Below are positions 1 to 8,567 of a stretch of DNA of 64,000 bases, one piece after another. Each line of letters opens with the position of its first letter. Within the stretch, counting starts at the first letter, position 1. Under the pieces are notes generated by a model. It was not told the origin of the DNA. It made no database searches and saw nothing but the letters and a program-made list of their open reading frames with translations. This DNA comes from Candidatus Zipacnadia bacterium (lineage in GTDB: Bacteria > Armatimonadota > Zipacnadia > Zipacnadales > UBA5352): the NCBI GenBank assembly GCA_029821735.1, contig JALGSU010000036.1, positions 1 through 64,000 of the forward strand, written 5' to 3'. The position numbers were made by a program, and so were the translations under genes.

Positions 1-1
1 C

Positions 2-562
2 GGGCCATTGCTGGCCGGGCAGGTCCGCGAGATGGCGGGAACGCGCGTGCCGTGGCGCATGCACACGCTGGCTGATCTGATCGCGGATAGAGTGCCGGCC
101 TCGCGGGTGTATCTGTTCCTCGACGCGTTCAAGGTCGATCGGCAGGAACGGATGACTCTCGTCAATTCGCTGTGTCGAGATCGCAACACGCTGATCTGGA
201 TATACGCGCCCGCGGCCATCGATACGCACATGCTGACCGGGCGCACCATGAAGAACCTGACCGGGATCGCTCTGAGCCTGATGACCACGCCAGGGGCGAT
301 ACGAGTCAAGATCGGCGCGAACTCGCCGACACTCGACGACCACGCAAGCGTCGGCCTCACGTATGGTTCCGGCGCCGGCTTCCCGCTGTTCTTCAGCGCC
401 GACGAGAAGGCCGACCGCCTCGGAACGCTTGCCGGGACTGAGTTCAACGGGCTCGCGACGCGCGAGTACAACAACTGCATCATGATGTATTCGGCTGCGC
501 CCGGCGTGCCCGGTGAAGTCCTGCGCGGGCTGCTTCGGCGAGCGGGGCTGGGCGAGTTGTAG
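2..562 (+). CDS. C-terminal part of a secreted-type glycosidase (beta-galactosidase-like), truncated by the window edge
   Basis: The frame is open to the left edge, so the start lies outside the window and 186 codons are visible. The sequence has the layout of the Rossmann-like middle (trimerisation-type) domain that follows the catalytic barrel in GH42-like proteins. A conserved stretch 'RVYLFLDAFKVD' is followed by 'LIWIYAPAAID', and the C-terminal end reads 'YSAAPGVPGEVLRGLLRRAG'. The same arrangement (barrel, then a 'VVILPNVNLLS' type domain) is seen in the complete gene at 14496-16928, so the two are probably distant relatives. No catalytic residue can be seen in this fragment and the substrate is unknown. 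The next gene follows after about 50 nt on the same strand. Confidence 0.65.
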   Translation, partial: GPLLAGQVREMAGTRVPWRMHTLADLIADRVPASRVYLFLDAFKVDRQERMTLVNSLCRDRNTLIWIYAPAAIDTHMLTGRTMKNLTGIALSLMTTPGAIRVKIGANSPTLDDHASVGLTYGSGAGFPLFFSADEKADRLGTLAGTEFNGLATREYNNCIMMYSAAPGVPGEVLRGLLRRAGLGEL

Positions 563-614
563 GACTGCGGCAACATCCTCGAGGGGGGCTCTCATCATCA
601 ATCTTCTGCACCAT

Positions 615-1205
615 ATGGCCATGTCTGAACGGCTGCGAATCGAGCTGAACTGGCCGGTCAGCGTGCGCGGGCAGATGATGCTCGGCGCGCTGGCGCCAGA
701 CGCGCACACTGAAACCACAAGCTACGATCGCACCTGGCTACACCCGGAGCCGGGCACGGACGTGGTCTCCTATGTGGTCGACAAGATCCGGCCCTGCAAG
801 GCGCTGGCCGAGGCAGAGGGCCGTGCGTTCGCGGCGTCGATCATGGCGCACATTCTTGCCGACGAGGTCGGCCGACCATTCCCCGTCAAGCTGCCGGAGC
901 ATGCCCCGAGCGGGTTCGTGCCGGTGAGCGAGGCGGCGGCGCATCTGCAGTATCAGTTCTCGCTGCCGGGGATGAGGCGCGATCTGACAGAGGTCGAGGC
1001 GGTCTATGGGATGGCGCCGCTGAGTGCGGACGAGATCGGTCGCAAGCGGCGGGCCGCACTCTCGCGCCCGCCGATGTCGGACGCAGCGGGCCCGTACGTG
1101 GCGGTGGACGAGATGGCGCGAGTCATCGACGATGTGGTCTCCGAGACGCTGAGGCAGATCCGGGCGCATCGCCGCGCGGCGGAACTGCTCAACGGCGCAC
1201 AATAG
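615..1205 (+). CDS. Zinc-dependent phospholipase C-like hypothetical protein
   Basis: This is a 196-residue soluble protein. Features reminiscent of the Zn-dependent phospholipase C/P1-nuclease-like family are an N-terminal His-containing helix ('HHMAMSERL', just before and at the chosen start), the turn 'LGALAPDAH', and a helix 'SIMAHILADEVG' resembling the 'LxHLxAD' metal helix. I cannot assign all metal ligands, so the function is tentative. ATG 615 is the first ATG in frame, but the sequence similarity seems to begin a few codons earlier ('INLLHH'). A strong GAGGGGG Shine-Dalgarno lies at 581-587, about 28 nt before ATG 615 but only about 6 nt from ATC 594. A non-AUG start is therefore possible. 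The next gene begins 130 nt downstream. Confidence 0.55.
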   Translation: MAMSERLRIELNWPVSVRGQMMLGALAPDAHTETTSYDRTWLHPEPGTDVVSYVVDKIRPCKALAEAEGRAFAASIMAHILADEVGRPFPVKLPEHAPSGFVPVSEAAAHLQYQFSLPGMRRDLTEVEAVYGMAPLSADEIGRKRRAALSRPPMSDAAGPYVAVDEMARVIDDVVSETLRQIRAHRRAAELLNGAQ

Positions 1206-1335
1206 CCCGGAGTGCACAAGGGTTCGGCGACCCGATGGAGAATAGTCACCAGTCGCGTATGACCAGCGAGACAGGCCCGGCGCCGTGTCGCCGGAGCGTG
1301 AAAACCAGACCTGACAATAGAACGGAGTGTTGGAC

Positions 1336-2238
1336 GTGCTGAAACTCGGAATGGTGGATCTCTGCACATCGCATCCCGGCTCGTGGATCAAGATCATCAA
1401 AGAAATGGATGACGTCGAAGTCGCGGCGGTATATGACGACGGCGGCGTTCGCCCGGCTGGCTACGCCAAGCAGTTCGCCGAAGAAGAGGGCGTCGGTCTC
1501 GTGCCCGACAGCCTCGAGGCAATGGTCGACATGGTGGATGGCGCGCTGATCCACAGCGCCAACTGGGACATTCACATCGAGCATGCGATGCCCTTCATCG
1601 AGGCGGGCAAGCCCGTCTTCCTCGACAAGCCGATGGTCGGCAATCTCGGCCAGCTCAACGAGCTTCTCGTGCTCGACGCCAAGTATGACGGTCTGATCAT
1701 GGGCGGCTCCAGCGTCCGCTGGGCTGCCGAAGTGCAGGAGATGGCGGCGCAGAAGGAAGAGATGGGCGAGATCGGTTGCGCCTGGGTTCAGGGACGCGGC
1801 GACTTCTTCAACTACGGCATCCACACCGTGGAATGCTTCCAGGGCTTCTTCGGCGCTGGCGTCATCAGCGTCGAGCACGTCGGGGACAAGGGCGGCATGG
1901 ACGTCTTCCGGGCCGACTACGCCGACGGCACGCCGGTCTTCTACGTGCTGGGCTCGCCGGCGAGCCCGTGGTTCGTCAGCATCTCGGCGGCCAACGGCGT
2001 CTACGCCAAGCAGCTGGGCAGCAACATCTACCCGGGCCTGATCGACCAGATCGTGAAGGCTTTCACCTCCGGCGAGGCACCCCTGTCGCTTGAGGACAAC
2101 CTCGAGTGCATCAAGGTCGCACTTGCCGCGAAGATCTCGCGCCGGACGGGCCAGATCAGCTACCTGCAGGACCTCGGCAACGACGAGTCCTTCGACGGCT
2201 TCGCCTTCACCGAAGAGTACGCCAAGATGCGCCAATAG
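1336..2238 (+). CDS. Gfo/Idh/MocA family NAD(P)-dependent oxidoreductase
   Basis: This 300-residue cytoplasmic enzyme is predicted to oxidise or reduce a sugar or inositol-like substrate using NAD(P). The N-terminal half is a Rossmann-like fold in which the usual GxGxxG is degenerate ('LGMVDLCTSHPGSW'). The family lysine motif (normally EKP) appears as 'FLDKPM' near residue 100, and a C-terminal alpha/beta domain follows, with 'GIHTVE' supplying the likely catalytic His. I chose GTG 1336 because CGGAG at 1323-1327 is correctly spaced; GTG 1327 would sit on top of it. The stop is 22 nt before a broken DUF6785 permease, suggesting a small sugar-uptake/oxidation operon. Substrate specificity cannot be read from the sequence. 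Confidence 0.85.
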   Translation: MLKLGMVDLCTSHPGSWIKIIKEMDDVEVAAVYDDGGVRPAGYAKQFAEEEGVGLVPDSLEAMVDMVDGALIHSANWDIHIEHAMPFIEAGKPVFLDKPMVGNLGQLNELLVLDAKYDGLIMGGSSVRWAAEVQEMAAQKEEMGEIGCAWVQGRGDFFNYGIHTVECFQGFFGAGVISVEHVGDKGGMDVFRADYADGTPVFYVLGSPASPWFVSISAANGVYAKQLGSNIYPGLIDQIVKAFTSGEAPLSLEDNLECIKVALAAKISRRTGQISYLQDLGNDESFDGFAFTEEYAKMRQ

Positions 2239-2259
2239 TCGCGCAGCCGCAGGGGCGAC

Positions 2260-4174
2260 ATGTCCGAGAGTGAACGAGAATCAGCGGCCGGCGGGGTCGA
2301 CGCCCGCCGGCCGCGACCGGCTCTCACCCCACGGTCAGTGGCAGTGGGGACGCTTCTGCTGTTTGGCGCGGTGGTGTGGGTCCGACAGTCCGAGCTGCTG
2401 GTGCACACCATAAACCTGACCGAATCCACTCCCCCCGTACCAGCGATCGCGGCACTGCTTCTGCTGGTGGGATTACACCCGCTGCTACGCCGGTTCGGAC
2501 CCCATGATCGTCCCGTGCGCCACGGTACCGGTGTACTTCGCGACCCACGAGAACAACATGGCGCAGGTGGCCGCGAACATCCCGACCTGGCTGCGTCCGA
2601 CGGACTCCGAAGTGATCCGCACGATGTGGGAGGCGACCGACGCGGGCACCGTGCCGTGGCGGGCGTGGCTCGGTCCGGCGGCACACTGGACTGGCTTCCT
2701 CACGCTTCTGTGGGCGACGACGTTGTGTCTGACCGCGCTCATCCGCAAGCCGTGGACCGTCGAGGAGCGACTGTCATTCCCACTGCTGTACCTGCCTCTG
2801 GATGTCACGGAGGGCGTGGACGGCCAGCGGTCCGGCGTGCCCTTCTGGCGGGACCCCTTGATGTGGCTGGGCTTCGGGGTCGCGATCATCTTCAATGTCG
2901 GCGCGATCGTGCACAGCTTCAACCCGGCGGTACCTGCGCTGGAGCGACGCTTCGACCTCGGCGCACTATTCACCGAACGTCCGTGGAGCGCCATTCGACC
3001 GCTTATCTTCTCGCACCGCCCGGAGATCATCGGCTTCGGCTACCTCGTGTCCATGGAGGTCGCGTTCTCGGTGTGGGTGTTCGCACTGGGGCAGCGGCTG
3101 GCGAACGTCGCCGCGGTGGGCGTCGGTCTGGACCTGCCCGGCTTCCCGTATGCGCAGGAGCAGGGGGGCGGCGCGTATCTGTTCGTTGCAGCGCTACTGC
3201 TGTATCGGGCGCGCGGGCATATCGGCAAGGCCGCCCGAGCGCTGCTGGGGCAACATTCCGAGCCGGATGACCCGGACGACCCGTTCCCGCCACGGCTGGC
3301 GCTGGCGGGGCTGATAGTGGGGATCGTGCTGACGCTGGCGTGGTGCAACGTCGCGGGTATGAGCGTGACGGCCTCGGCCATCTACCTGGTCTTCCTGCTG
3401 GGTTTCGCGATCACTTACATGCGCGTGCGCTGCGAGACGGGCACGCCCAGCACCTGGCTCTTCCCCTACTACCAGGCGCGCAAGCTGCCATATGCGCTCT
3501 TCGGGGCCCGCTTCTTCATGGACACCGGCGGACCAGCGACGCTGAGCGTGTGGTCGATGCTGTTCTTCCTCTCACGCGGCTTCTTCTTCAGTTCGGCGGC
3601 ATACCCGCTGGAGGGATACAAGGCCGCCGAGATGCTGCGCACAAGCGCGAGGCAGATGGCCGTGGGCGGACTGATCGCGGTGGTGCTCGGGCTGGCGATG
3701 GCGTGGTGGATGCACCTGGACACGTACTACGAGTTCGGGGGCAATGTGGTGGAGAGCGGCGGCGTGCAGGGCGGACCACGCACGCGCCTGGCGGTCAATG
3801 AGTATCTGTCGGCCGGCGCGAACCTGACGCACCCCGGGGGTCCGGACAACCCGAGGCGGGCGGCTATGGGCGTGGGGGCGCTCATCACCGCACTGCTGGT
3901 GCTGGCGCGGGCGCGGTGGCTGCGCTTCCCGCTGCACCCGCTCGGTTACGCGATGGCCGCTGCGTATTCGAGCCAGATATGGGCGGGGTTCTTCACGATC
4001 TGGCTGCTCAAGAGCGTGATCTTCGCAGCGGGTGGCGTGCGACTGTACAAGCGCCTGACGCCAATGTTCATCGGGCTGGCGCTGGGGCATTTCTTCACGA
4101 TGGGGATAGCGTGGGCTGTTGTCGGCAGCTTCTACGGCGCGGCGGCCGAGAAGGCCCGCGTGTGGTTCACCTGA
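2260..4174 (+). pseudogene. DUF6785/DUF6784 multi-spanning membrane protein, broken by an internal deletion plus frameshift
   Basis: The N-terminal 80 residues (frame from ATG 2260) end in 'GLHPLLRRFGP'. The rest of the protein continues in a different frame from about 2504 ('MIVPCATVPVYFATHENN') to 4174. Two intact paralogues in this window (28839-30794 and 40250-42229) have about 35-39 residues between the equivalent points, so roughly 29-38 residues are missing and the reading frame changes. The junction sits at a CCCC run (2500-2503) that could serve as microhomology. The remaining part keeps the family's membrane helices and the C-terminal 'LHPLGYAMA' motif. The protein looks like a transporter but its cargo is unknown. 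Either the gene is dead or the assembly lost bases here. It lies directly downstream of the Gfo/Idh/MocA gene. Confidence 0.75.
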
Positions 4175-4185
4175 TCGACCGGCGC

Positions 4186-5139
4186 TCAGAGGGCCCGCGT
4201 GTACTGGTGCCAAGCGGCGAAGGTCACGAAGCCGAGGTCCTCGTAGAGCTTGACCGCCGGCACGCGGAAGGGCTGCGTGATCAGGACCGTCTGGCCGACG
4301 CCCCGGCGCTTCAAGTAGTTCAGGCAGGCCACCACGACAGCCCTGCCCAGCCCCAGGCCGCGGCTCTCGGGAACGACCCCGACGTACTCGATCATGCCAC
4401 CGGCGATAGCGCCCGGCTCACACGGGTCGTTACAGCCCAGCCCGCCGGAGATGGCCACCACTTCGCCCTCGCGCTTGACCATGTACCAGCCAGCCGGGTC
4501 GAAGTCCGCGCGGCTGGCGAACTGGCCCACGAACCACTCGGGCGCTGCGTCTGTATCGAACGCTCGGTTGCGGCAGTCGGTCCAGCCCTGGAGATCGTCG
4601 TCAGTGTAGGTCACCAACTCGTGGCCATCGGCGAGGACGACGTCGCGCTCATCATAGCCGGCCATCTCGAGGCACATGCTGATGCTGCGCTGCTGCGGGT
4701 CCTCCAACCCGTAACCGGCAGAACGCAGCAATCGGCCCATGGACTCACGCCGACTGTCCACAGCGTCGATGGTGCCGACCGTCTCAGCGCCCGTCGCGCG
4801 AAGGGCGTCCTCAGCCACCGACAGACACCCCGCGGCCAGTCCACGCCCGCGGCACTCCGGATCGGTCACAATGCGCCACCAGCCGACGGCGTCACCCTTT
4901 CGACGCGCGATCACCACCGAGACGGGCAGACCATCGGCAAGTGCGATGACGCTCAACTCCGGGAGAGTATCGTCGGCACGCAGCGCCTGGACCGTCTCGT
5001 CGACGCCGAGACGATCGGGCGGTGTGAACATGAAACTGAGCGGTGTCTGGTCGGCGCATTCGGTCGCGGAGTGGTGGATGAGCCGGGCGACCGGCTCGAT
5101 CATGGCGGGATCCAGAGGCGTCAATTGTGTGTTGAGCAT
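4186..5139 (-). CDS. Tandem GNAT-family N-acetyltransferase
   Basis: This 317-residue protein is made of two GNAT folds in tandem. Each has an acetyl-CoA pyrophosphate-binding motif A: 'VTDPECRGRGLAAG' in the first half and 'GVVPESRGLGLGRAVV' in the second. The second copy is followed by the typical 'AVKLYEDLGF' motif B. Such double-GNAT proteins often acetylate small-molecule or antibiotic amines (mycothiol-synthase-like layout), but the acceptor cannot be deduced. The ATG at 5139 is preceded by GGGAG. The gene converges on the permease remnant, with 11 nt between the stops, so the two share no obvious terminator. Confidence 0.85.
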   Translation of the reverse strand: MLNTQLTPLDPAMIEPVARLIHHSATECADQTPLSFMFTPPDRLGVDETVQALRADDTLPELSVIALADGLPVSVVIARRKGDAVGWWRIVTDPECRGRGLAAGCLSVAEDALRATGAETVGTIDAVDSRRESMGRLLRSAGYGLEDPQQRSISMCLEMAGYDERDVVLADGHELVTYTDDDLQGWTDCRNRAFDTDAAPEWFVGQFASRADFDPAGWYMVKREGEVVAISGGLGCNDPCEPGAIAGGMIEYVGVVPESRGLGLGRAVVVACLNYLKRRGVGQTVLITQPFRVPAVKLYEDLGFVTFAAWHQYTRAL

Positions 5140-5255
5140 GGTGTCTCCCGGTTGTGTGGGTGGCGGAAGTGTTGGGGGCCATTCGCTCGTGCGGACAAGT
5201 TCACCTCTGTGGGCGAGAATATCTCTCGCTACAGGTGTTCCGGGGCGCGTGTGGG

Positions 5256-5284
5256 TTGCGAAGCAGGGCGCTTTGTGCTATACT
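5256..5284 (+). promoter_or_regulatory. Sigma-70 extended -10 promoter for rpsT
   Basis: TTGCGA (5256-5261) is followed after 17 nt by TATACT (5279-5284), with TGC immediately upstream forming an extended -10. It lies about 80 nt upstream of the ribosomal protein S20 start and points the right way. A nearly identical core (TTGCGA, 17 nt, TGC-TATCCT) occurs upstream of the cobalamin riboswitch on the other strand. Confidence 0.75.
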
Positions 5285-5363
5285 CGGGCAGTCTTAGAGC
5301 CCATGAGACGCCGCCATGCGTCGCACAAGCTGGCGGCTGAACCTTTCTGAGGAGCACTTCACG

Positions 5364-5636
5364 ATGCCGCAACGCGGACATATGGCCAAGCATCTGCGCA
5401 AGACGAAGGTGCGCACGTACCGCAACAGGCTGCGCAAGAACGCCATGAAGAGCACGATCCGAGAAGTCATGGACGCTGCTCGCGATGGCGACGCCGAGAC
5501 CGTGGCCGCAGGACTGCCCGAGGCCCAGAAGGCCATCGATAAGGCCGCCAAGCACGGCGTGATCCACAAGCATACGGCCAGCCGGCGCATCGCGCGTCTG
5601 GTTGCCCGCACGAACGCAATGCTCGCAGAAGGCTAG
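5364..5636 (+). CDS. rpsT: 30S ribosomal protein S20
   Basis: This is a 90-residue, very basic helical protein of normal S20 length (86-90) that binds 16S rRNA in the small subunit body. Recognisable are the N-terminal 'HLRKTKVRTYRNRLRKNA', the central 'EAQKAIDKAAKHGVIHKHTA' block and the 'ASRRIARLVARTNAML' end. The start is ATG 5364, which has TGAGGAG (5348-5354) at 9 nt; an internal ATG at 5382 would give the shorter 'MAKH' form. The gene is monocistronic, with its own promoter (5256-5284) and a hairpin terminator (5665-5690), as is usual for rpsT. Confidence 0.97.
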   Translation: MPQRGHMAKHLRKTKVRTYRNRLRKNAMKSTIREVMDAARDGDAETVAAGLPEAQKAIDKAAKHGVIHKHTASRRIARLVARTNAMLAEG

Positions 5637-5664
5637 GCCGCCCTGCGGATATGTAGCTGCCTTC

Positions 5665-5690
5665 GGGCCGGCCACAAGCCGGCCCGTTTC
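5665..5690 (+). terminator. Hairpin terminator after rpsT
   Basis: A perfect 8-bp stem GGGCCGGC (5665-5672) / GCCGGCCC (5678-5685) has a 5-nt loop and is followed by GTTTC. The T tract is weak, so termination may be partial. The same hairpin would also face the decayed corA reading from the other side. Confidence 0.7.
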
Positions 5691-5715
5691 GCATGTACGA
5701 CCATCGCGGGCAGGT

Positions 5716-6018
5716 TCACGGGTGCGGAGGCGGGAAACTGACGGGCGCCGATGCGACGATCCTGCCGGGAGTGTGGTCCGCCATGCGCAAGCCCTCCGAG
5801 CGCATCCACGTCATGCAGTCCCTCGACGTTGATCCAGATGACCCCGCCCTCGTCTGGCTGGCGCATGCCGCCACGAGGTCAACCTCTGTCTCGCTGAGCG
5901 CATCGGGCGCGTAGCGGGTCAGAGTGAAGCGAGTGTCCTCCAGCTTGCGTTCGCCAACGTGCACCAGCGAGCCGGGCGATGCCCCGACCTTCTTCGCGCG
6001 GCCGTTCACGAGTTTCAT
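5716..6018 (-). pseudogene. Decayed N-terminal fragment of a CorA-type magnesium transporter
   Basis: Reading leftwards from ATG 6018, the first 50 residues match the start of CorA: 'KKVGASPGSLVHVGERK' corresponds to the family's 'KxGLPPGTLVHxGERK'. The reading frame then shifts near 5850-5866, and the adjacent frame continues with 'VIWINVEGLHDVDAL', the CorA 'VTWINVDGLHDV' block. Similarity fades after that, and the whole membrane domain, including the GMN motif, is absent. The ATG overlaps the stop of the glycosyltransferase gene (ATGA) and has GGGAG before it. The gene was therefore once a translationally coupled member of the pta-FAH-glycosyltransferase operon. It is now at least frameshifted and truncated to about 90 codons. 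Confidence 0.75.
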
Positions 6019-7580
6019 TGCGCTCCCTCACCATTCCTCGGTGCCAGCCAGATGCGACCGCCCGCCTGCAACACGAGCGGTCGGGCCGGGTCCAACTGAA
6101 CTGCGTAAATGCGTGTGGCGTCCGCCGCCACAACCAGTTCCGCCTCGACACCTTTCGGCAGGTAATCGACCATGCCCTCCCCGAGCAGCAGGAGCGTCGT
6201 GGTGCCGTTCAGGACCGCCGGAGGCACCAGGGCCGCGCTCTTGATCCCGTGACCCGCGTTGGGCATCAGGCCGGGTTCTGCGGGGCGCTCAAGCGGGAAG
6301 ATACACACGATCATCTCGGGCCACAGATACATCGCCGCGCGAAACGCCACCCACTCCCCGCGCGGTGCCGGAGAGGACGCGCTCGCGATGCTGGTCAGGG
6401 CGACGGTGCCTGGGCTGGCATATGGCAGGCAGGCCTCCTGTATCTCGAGCAGGTGCGCCTGCGTCGCCATCTGCGGGCGCACGACATTCGCCCAAGTGAA
6501 CGCGCCATTGACCACGACTATCAGCGCGAGCAACGCCACGCGTCGCCACCTGTCAGTCTGAGCGGCCAGTGCGCGTCCCAACCCCAGCCCTCCCGCGATT
6601 AGTGCGACCGGCGCCAGCACCATCACATAGTGCGGATGTGCTGTGTGCACGAGCACGAAGAACGCCAGTGCCGGCAGGAGCCACAGCGCAAGGAAGGGCC
6701 GTGAGCGCGCGAACTCAGTGCCCGACGCGCGTGGCACGAAGAGCCAGCCGAGCATCAGCACACTGACCGCTCCAGTGAGCAGGAACATCAGGTGCACGCC
6801 AAGTTGGGCGAAGTTGCCACTCAGCGGCGCGAACTGCATCATCCCCCCACCCAGCCGGCCGCTAATCTCCATGTATTGCGTCAGTCCGCCGACCGTGCTG
6901 AGGAAGGGCAAAACCCAGGCAGCAGTCGCGACGACCAGCGCAGCGAGGCCCGTCACCCCCCGCCTCGGTCCACCCGAGAATACACACCACACCCATAGCG
7001 GGGCGAGGAAGAGCGCGGTGGTCGGTCGGTAGCCCGCGGCCAGCCCGAGCGCGGCGCCCGACAGCGCGGGCCACCAGCCGCCCTCTCGCCACGCTCGCCA
7101 GCTCAGGTAGCCCACCACCGCCGACAGCATCCCGGCGAAAGCGTAGGTGTTGGGGTCGATCGCGACCATCCAGCACATCGGGCTGAAGACGCACAAGACC
7201 GCGGCGCCGGCCGCGGCCCATTGCCCGCCCATGCGCCCGACCCAGAAGACGATCATCCACGTCGTGATTGCGCAAGCGGCCAGCCCTGCAGTCAGCAGCG
7301 CCAAGTGGGCATCAATGCCCAATAGGTGCAGAGCCCGGGCGGTCATCACGTAGAGGAAGTAGCCGGGGGGGTGTGGCTCATGCATGGCCAGGTCGTAGTG
7401 CAGCACACCCAGCACATACTGCACGCCGTCCCACGTCAGGGGCAGTCGCGACAGGCCCGGCAGGCGCAGCAGCACGACCGCAACTGCCGCCACAAATGCA
7501 ACCGCCGCCGCCAACAGCGTCGCTTCGCCGGCGGCGGGTTGAGTCGGTTCGGGCTGCGGGCACTCGCTGATCTCACTCAC
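6015..7580 (-). CDS. Polytopic membrane glycosyltransferase (PMT/ArnT-like, GT-C fold)
   Basis: This 521-residue integral membrane protein has about ten predicted helices. The first extracytoplasmic loop carries the acidic site typical of GT-C polyprenyl-phosphate-sugar transferases ('LTWDGVQYVLG') and a 'HEPHPPGYFLYV' motif matching the 'HPPLYY' block of PMT/ArnT-like enzymes. The C-terminal 150 residues are soluble and lack a recognisable domain. Such enzymes move a sugar from a lipid carrier to protein or lipid on the outer face of the inner membrane; the acceptor is unknown. The GTG start (7580) is preceded by GGGCAAGAG. It lies 21 nt downstream of the FAH-like gene and is coupled to the corA remnant by ATGA. 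Confidence 0.75.
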   Translation of the reverse strand: MSEISECPQPEPTQPAAGEATLLAAAVAFVAAVAVVLLRLPGLSRLPLTWDGVQYVLGVLHYDLAMHEPHPPGYFLYVMTARALHLLGIDAHLALLTAGLAACAITTWMIVFWVGRMGGQWAAAGAAVLCVFSPMCWMVAIDPNTYAFAGMLSAVVGYLSWRAWREGGWWPALSGAALGLAAGYRPTTALFLAPLWVWCVFSGGPRRGVTGLAALVVATAAWVLPFLSTVGGLTQYMEISGRLGGGMMQFAPLSGNFAQLGVHLMFLLTGAVSVLMLGWLFVPRASGTEFARSRPFLALWLLPALAFFVLVHTAHPHYVMVLAPVALIAGGLGLGRALAAQTDRWRRVALLALIVVVNGAFTWANVVRPQMATQAHLLEIQEACLPYASPGTVALTSIASASSPAPRGEWVAFRAAMYLWPEMIVCIFPLERPAEPGLMPNAGHGIKSAALVPPAVLNGTTTLLLLGEGMVDYLPKGVEAELVVAADATRIYAVQLDPARPLVLQAGGRIWLAPRNGEGAQ

Positions 7581-7601
7581 GCTCTTGCCCCCGCGCCTGG
7601 G

Positions 7602-8552
7602 TTATGGCCCGACGACCGGTGTGCGCAGTACGCCAATCTCGGGCATCTCGACCTCCATCACGTCACCGTCGGCGAGCTTGATGCCCCTGTGCGAGCCCAC
7701 GCCGGCCGGGGTTCCGGTGGCGATGATGTCTCCGGTCTGCAGCGTGCAGATGTGCGAGATGTAGGAGACGATTTCCGCGCAGTTGAAGATCATCTCGCGG
7801 GTGTTGGCCTCCTGCATGACCTCGCCGTTGAGCGACAGACGGATGTCCATAGCGTCGATGTCATCGATCTCGTCGACGGGCACCACGCACGGTCCCATCG
7901 GCGCGAAGCCGTCATACCACTTGCCATTGAGCCAGTCGAAGAACTTGTCCCAGTCGCGCTCCTCTTCGCGCTCCCAGATCTTGAGTTGGCGCTCGGAGAT
8001 GTCGTTGCAGATGGTGACGCCGGAGATGTGCGCGGACGCCTCCTCGATGGACACTTCGTGAGCGGGCTCACCGATGATGATCGCCATCTCGGCCTCGTAG
8101 TCCACCGACTGGGCGACGCTACTGAGTATCAGCGGCTCGTTGTGGCCGATGACGGTGTTGGTGGAGGGCTTCATGAACACGCGCGGTGTCTCAAGCTCGC
8201 GGACCTGCTTGCCGCCCTGGAGCTTCTGCGAAACGCCCTCCTGCATGTGGGACATGTAGTTGGTCGCCAGGCAAAAGAGCTTGGGCGGATAGATGATCGG
8301 GGCGGTCAGCGACGCATCCTCGATCAAGTCACTGGCGTCGACTTTGCTGAGGCCATCGCGCATGGCGTCCAGAAGCTCGGGCGATATCAGCAGGTCTTCG
8401 AGGCCGACGATGTCGAAGAGATACTCGTCGGCGGCGTGATCCGCGGCCGCCAGCAGCGCCTCGATGTCGAAGACGCCCTCATCGGTCAGAGCCCCGACCG
8501 AGATGATCTCCTCGGCGGTGTCGGCCACATAGCTTACCAGTCGCAGCGGCAT
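7602..8552 (-). CDS. Fumarylacetoacetate hydrolase (FAH) family protein
   Basis: This 316-residue cytoplasmic enzyme has the C-terminal FAH fold (roughly residues 90-310). Visible family motifs are 'KPSTNTVIGHNEPL', the metal-binding 'VDYEAEMAIIIG' (the D-x-E-x-E cluster), 'GVTICNDISERQLK' and 'GDIIATGTPAGVG'. Members hydrolyse or decarboxylate beta-diketo or 2-oxo acids, or act as 2,4-didehydro-deoxy-sugar-acid hydrolases. A role in sugar-acid catabolism would fit the neighbourhood, but the substrate cannot be assigned. The N-terminal 85 residues are poorly conserved. The ATG is preceded by GAGGAGCTGAAACC. It is in a minus-strand operon 15 nt after pta. Confidence 0.88.
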   Translation of the reverse strand: MPLRLVSYVADTAEEIISVGALTDEGVFDIEALLAAADHAADEYLFDIVGLEDLLISPELLDAMRDGLSKVDASDLIEDASLTAPIIYPPKLFCLATNYMSHMQEGVSQKLQGGKQVRELETPRVFMKPSTNTVIGHNEPLILSSVAQSVDYEAEMAIIIGEPAHEVSIEEASAHISGVTICNDISERQLKIWEREEERDWDKFFDWLNGKWYDGFAPMGPCVVPVDEIDDIDAMDIRLSLNGEVMQEANTREMIFNCAEIVSYISHICTLQTGDIIATGTPAGVGSHRGIKLADGDVMEVEMPEIGVLRTPVVGP

Positions 8553-8567
8553 GGTTTCAGCTCCTCG

